Positions 60,698-64,000 of a DNA stretch of 64,000 nt are shown piece after piece (position 1 is the stretch's first letter; each line of letters starts with the position of its first letter). Source of the DNA: an uncultured Spirochaetaceae bacterium. Lineage in GTDB: Bacteria > Spirochaetota > Spirochaetia > Sphaerochaetales > Sphaerochaetaceae. Made by a program: the position numbers and the translations under genes. The notes below the pieces were generated by a model. That model saw nothing but the letters and a program-made list of their open reading frames with translations, did not search any database and was not told the origin of the DNA. The stretch covers positions 186,001 to 250,000 of the forward strand of contig CALXMP010000002.1 of NCBI GenBank assembly GCA_944389505.1, written 5' to 3'.

Positions 60698-63385
60698 ATG
60701 ATGTCAGAGGATAAGAAGAACGAAGAGAAGACCACGAAGGTCAATGTCATCAGGAGAGCCGCTCCCCAGCATAAGGCAGAGGAGCCGGTTCAGCATCAGG
60801 CTGAGGCTGAGAAGAAGGTTATTGTTCTCAAGAAGAAGCCTGTAGTGGTCAAGGTCAAGGAGAAGGAGGAGGAGAAGAAGCCTGCTCCGCTTGATTACAG
60901 ACCAGGGAACAAGGTCGAGCTCGCCTCAAGCGATATCAGGACACCTGTTATCACAAGGCCTGCGAATCTCCCTCCTCTCGAGCCTGTGAAGAAGGCAGAG
61001 GCGAAGAAGGAGAAGGAAAAAGAGAAAGAGAAGGAAGCTCCGAAGAAGGATGAGCATCAGAATGTCCTTACTGGCAAGAGCTTCATGACGAATACTGCTG
61101 TCCATCATCAGAACTCAAGGATACAGTCTCCTCTTCATAATGGCCCTGTCATCATCAAGAGCGCAGACCTTCCTCCTGTTCCCGGACAGAAGGTCGATGG
61201 GGGACAGGCAGCCCAGCCATCACGTCCAAGGGTTGCAGGTATAGTCGGAGGACGTCCTGCAGGCGGAAGGCAGCAGGGCAATATGAGGCCACGCTTCCAG
61301 AATGGCCAGAAGCAGGGACAGTTCAGACCTGGGCAGAATGGTCAGAGGATGCCTCGTCCGGGCCAGAGCTATACGCCGGGCGGAGACAGACCGGGCTTCA
61401 GGCACGATGGCGGACAGCGTCCCGGCTTCGGCAATAGGCCAAGACCGATGGGTGCAGGTGCGGCACCGGGACCGGAGCTTAACCAGAAGGGACCTGGGAA
61501 GAGACCGCAGGGAAGCCAGTCAAAGCGCAAGGACTATGATAAGTACTCACGCGATGAGGAACTTGATTTCCAGTTCCAGAAGAAGAAGCGCGAGGAGCAG
61601 AAGCTTGCTGCTGTGCCTAAGTCCATCGATATCATGGAGAACATCACCGTCGCAGATCTTGCGAAGAAGATGAATCTCAAGGCCAGCGATATCATCTCGA
61701 AGCTCTTCAAGATGGGACTGATGGTCACTATCAACCAGCAGATCGATCATGAGACTGCTGAGATCATCGCATCTGAGTATGACTGCCAGGTGCATCTCGT
61801 CTCGCTCTACGATGAGACAATCATCGCGCAGGATGAAGATAGACCTGAGGATATGAAGCCAAGAGCTCCTATCGTTACGATCATGGGCCATGTTGACCAT
61901 GGTAAGACGAAGCTTCTCGATGCTATACGCTCATCAAACGTCGCAGAGGGAGAGTTCGGAGGAATCACTCAGCATATCGGTGCATACAAGGTGAATGTCC
62001 CCGGCAAGGGCGATATCGTATTCCTCGATACACCGGGACATGCAGCATTCTCAATGATGAGAGCCCGCGGAGCACAGGTGACGGATATCGTTGTCCTTGT
62101 CGTAGCTGCGAATGATGGTGTTATGCCGCAGACGAAGGAAGCTATCGACCACGCAAAGGCTGCGAAGGTCCCAATCATCGTCGCAATCAACAAGTGCGAT
62201 CTTCCTGAGGCTAATCCCGACAGGGTCATGCAGCAGCTCTCTGAGCTTGGTCTTGTCCCTGAGGAGTGGGGCGGGCAGACGCTCTACTGCAGGATATCGG
62301 CCCTGAAGAAGGAAGGAATCGATGAGCTTCTTGATACGATCCTCCTCCAGTCGGAGATGCTTGAGCTGAAGGCTAACCCTGATTGCAGGGCAGTCGGAAA
62401 GGTCCTCGAGTCCAGGATTGACCAGGGCAGGGGTATTGTTGCGACAGTCATCATCGAGAAGGGTACACTGCATCAGGGAGACTACTATGTTGCCGGCATC
62501 TACCCAGGACGCGTCAGGGCGATGTTCGATGACAAGGGCAAGAAGATAAAGGAAGCAGGTCCTTCCGATCCTGTTGAGATCATCGGTCTTTCCGATATCC
62601 CATCCGCAGGCGATCCGTTCCAGGTTACCGAGGATGAGAAGCAGGCAAGGATGGTCGGTGCGAAGAGGCAGGAGCTCGAGAGAATCGGAGAGGGTGCTGG
62701 AAGGAATAAGATCACCCTCGAGAATCTCAATGAGAAGATCAGGGAAGGCCAGGTCACAGATTTCAACGTCGTCATCAAGGGCGATGTGCAGGGCTCTGTC
62801 GAGGCGCTTCAGGGTGTTCTTGAGAAGCTCTCAACTCCTGAGATCAAGCTCAATGTGCTCCGTGCATCCGCAGGTGCGATCATCGAGTCGGATATCACGC
62901 TGGCATCGGCATCCGATGCTATCGTCATCGGCTTCAATGTCCGTCCGACACCGCGTGCACAGGCTCTTGCTGAGCAGGAGAAGGTCGAGATCAAGAAGTA
63001 CAATGTCATCTACGATGTCGTTGATGATATCAAGGCAGCGATGGAAGGCATGCTCTCGCCTGAGATCAAGGAAGTCGATATCGGCAAGGTCGAGGTCCGC
63101 GATACATTCAAGGTGCCTAAGGTCGGTGTCATCGCCGGATGCTATGTGCTCGACGGCAAGGTCAAGCGCAACAGCCTTGTCCGCGTAATCCGCGATTCTA
63201 TCCAGATCAACAAGGATATGATCAGGATCTCCTCACTCAAGAGATTCAAGGATGATGCGAAGGAAGTTGCAGAGGGCTTCGAGTGCGGTATCGGGCTTGA
63301 GAACTGGCAGGATCTCCAGATCGGCGATATCCTCGAGATCGTAGAGACAGAGGAAATCAGAAGGAAGCTTGAAGTAAATGAGTGA
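60698..63385 (+). CDS. infB: Translation initiation factor IF-2
   Basis: IF-2 brings fMet-tRNA to the 30S P site with GTP. The 895-residue protein opens with a long low-complexity region (about residues 1-300): first K/E-rich, then Gly, Gln, Arg and Pro ([16 protein letters not shown] and similar). The conserved IF2_N block [18 protein letters not shown] follows. GTPase motifs are [23 protein letters not shown] and NKCD. ATG ATG at 60698 offers two adjacent starts. The stop overlaps rbfA by 8 bases. Confidence 0.97.
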   Translation: MMSEDKKNEEKTTKVNVIRRAAPQHKAEEPVQHQAEAEKKVIVLKKKPVVVKVKEKEEEKKPAPLDYRPGNKVELASSDIRTPVITRPANLPPLEPVKKAEAKKEKEKEKEKEAPKKDEHQNVLTGKSFMTNTAVHHQNSRIQSPLHNGPVIIKSADLPPVPGQKVDGGQAAQPSRPRVAGIVGGRPAGGRQQGNMRPRFQNGQKQGQFRPGQNGQRMPRPGQSYTPGGDRPGFRHDGGQRPGFGNRPRPMGAGAAPGPELNQKGPGKRPQGSQSKRKDYDKYSRDEELDFQFQKKKREEQKLAAVPKSIDIMENITVADLAKKMNLKASDIISKLFKMGLMVTINQQIDHETAEIIASEYDCQVHLVSLYDETIIAQDEDRPEDMKPRAPIVTIMGHVDHGKTKLLDAIRSSNVAEGEFGGITQHIGAYKVNVPGKGDIVFLDTPGHAAFSMMRARGAQVTDIVVLVVAANDGVMPQTKEAIDHAKAAKVPIIVAINKCDLPEANPDRVMQQLSELGLVPEEWGGQTLYCRISALKKEGIDELLDTILLQSEMLELKANPDCRAVGKVLESRIDQGRGIVATVIIEKGTLHQGDYYVAGIYPGRVRAMFDDKGKKIKEAGPSDPVEIIGLSDIPSAGDPFQVTEDEKQARMVGAKRQELERIGEGAGRNKITLENLNEKIREGQVTDFNVVIKGDVQGSVEALQGVLEKLSTPEIKLNVLRASAGAIIESDITLASASDAIVIGFNVRPTPRAQALAEQEKVEIKKYNVIYDVVDDIKAAMEGMLSPEIKEVDIGKVEVRDTFKVPKVGVIAGCYVLDGKVKRNSLVRVIRDSIQINKDMIRISSLKRFKDDAKEVAEGFECGIGLENWQDLQIGDILEIVETEEIRRKLEVNE

Positions 63386-63737
63386 GTTCTCGCAGTCAAG
63401 GCTTGAGTCAAGGATCATGGAGGCTATCTCCTCCATGATTGTCTCTGGCCAGATCAAGAATCCCCATCTCTCCGTATTCACATCCGTCACGCGCGTTGAG
63501 CTCGCTCCGGACAATACGGCAGCAAGAATCTATGTCTCCTCTATGCCAGAGGAGCGTATAGACCCCTCTGTCCGTGCTCTCAACAGCGCAAAGGGCTTCA
63601 TACAGCACAGGCTTGCTGATGTCCTCAGGACAAAGAACACGCCGGTTCTTGAGTTCTTCCGCGATGACAGCTACAGGGAAGCTGACCGCGTGAATAAGCT
63701 TATCGATGAGGCTATGAAGGAGACTTCCGGCAGATGA
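63378..63737 (+). CDS. rbfA: Ribosome-binding factor A
   Basis: RbfA is a late 30S maturation factor. The 119-residue protein has the KH-like fold signature SVFTSVTRVELAPDNTAARIYVS. It also has RALNSAKGFIQHRLADVLRTKNTPVLEFFRDDSY. Length is normal. It overlaps infB (8 bases) and truB (4 bases). Confidence 0.95.
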   Translation: MSEFSQSRLESRIMEAISSMIVSGQIKNPHLSVFTSVTRVELAPDNTAARIYVSSMPEERIDPSVRALNSAKGFIQHRLADVLRTKNTPVLEFFRDDSYREADRVNKLIDEAMKETSGR

Positions 63738-64000
63738 TGCGGGTGATCCTTGCTGATAAGCCTGAGGGAATCACATCCTTCTCGTTTATCAGGAAGCTTG
63801 GAAAGGAGCAGTTCAGGGGAGAGAAGATAGGCCATGCAGGGACGCTGGATAAGTTCGCTTCAGGGCTTATGATCGTTCTTGTCGGCAATGCAACGAAGCT
63901 CTCTCCGCTCTTCACATCATTCGATAAGGAATATATCGCATCGATCCGGTTCGGAAGCGAGACCGATACGCTCGATCCGGAAGGCAGTGTCGTCCGTGAA
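63734..64000 (+). CDS. truB: tRNA pseudouridine synthase B, N-terminal part (3' end beyond window)
   Basis: TruB makes pseudouridine 55 in tRNA. ATG ATG at 63734 and 63737 are both in frame; the first gives the 4-base ATGA overlap with rbfA. The visible 89 residues show LADKPEGITSFSFIRKLG, the catalytic block GHAGTLDKFASGLM (Asp in GTLD), and YIASIRFGSETDTLDPEG. The frame is open to base 64000. It is the last visible gene of the rimP operon. Confidence 0.95.
   Translation, partial: MMRVILADKPEGITSFSFIRKLGKEQFRGEKIGHAGTLDKFASGLMIVLVGNATKLSPLFTSFDKEYIASIRFGSETDTLDPEGSVVRE

Overview
The window is one continuous stretch of a spirochaete chromosome (phylum Spirochaetota). Gene order is the main evidence. 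On the minus strand the block rpsB-tsf-frr-uppS-cdsA-dxr-rseP reproduces a block known from Treponema pallidum (TP0606 to TP0600, from memory). The run tamB-bamA-mutS resembles TP0325 to TP0328. Exported lipoproteins and FadL-type or OmpW-type outer-membrane barrels of the kinds found in treponemes also occur. Base composition is near 50% GC, lysine is mostly AAG and arginine is often AGG. No ribosomal RNA, tRNA, phage, insertion sequence or CRISPR array is visible. A gut or anaerobic spirochaete (Treponema or Sphaerochaeta relatives) is the best guess; genus cannot be settled from this sequence.

Layout. 1-7340: end of dnaB (plus), then the minus-strand translation, isoprenoid and envelope block. 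7432-11859: a lipoprotein and outer-membrane barrel pair, then a membrane pyrophosphatase. 11922-17893 (minus): a TAXI-type TRAP transporter, a BrnQ branched-chain amino acid carrier and argG. 17917-18180: palindromic ARG-box-like sites and a small structured RNA with its own promoter and terminator. 18294-23563: a membrane protein, a CYTH-parvulin-RNase HI operon, a TPR lipoprotein, adk and a GH13 glycosidase. 23622-28658: guaB of the Tritrichomonas foetus type, then gap-pgk-tpiA-secG. 28731-32004: flavodoxin-like protein, SurA-like chaperone, nusB, map and a phosphoribosyltransferase. 32011-35627: minus-strand antiporter, small gene, lipoprotein and barrel. 35634-44135: folD-miaB-sirtuin, tmRNA, a TetR regulator, smpB and an FGE-domain protein (minus), then lepB-hemW-exported protein. 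44157-48150: yebC-ruvC-ruvA-ruvB-queA. 48140-58682: tmk (minus), tamB, bamA and mutS. 58699-64000: rimP-nusA-infB-rbfA-truB, cut off by the right edge.

Most of the window is housekeeping, in tight operons with ATGA, GTGA or TGATG overlaps that imply translational coupling. Three things stand out. First, a roughly 117-nt minus-strand RNA upstream of argG has a closing stem that shares bases with its own terminator, which is riboswitch-like architecture. Second, leaderless promoters recur: a -10 hexamer ends 6-7 bases before the ATG and no Shine-Dalgarno is obvious (folD, lepB, the FGE-smpB operon, brnQ, a membrane protein, a TPR lipoprotein and an exported protein). Third, the IMP dehydrogenase places its catalytic residues at exactly the residue numbers of the T. 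foetus enzyme.
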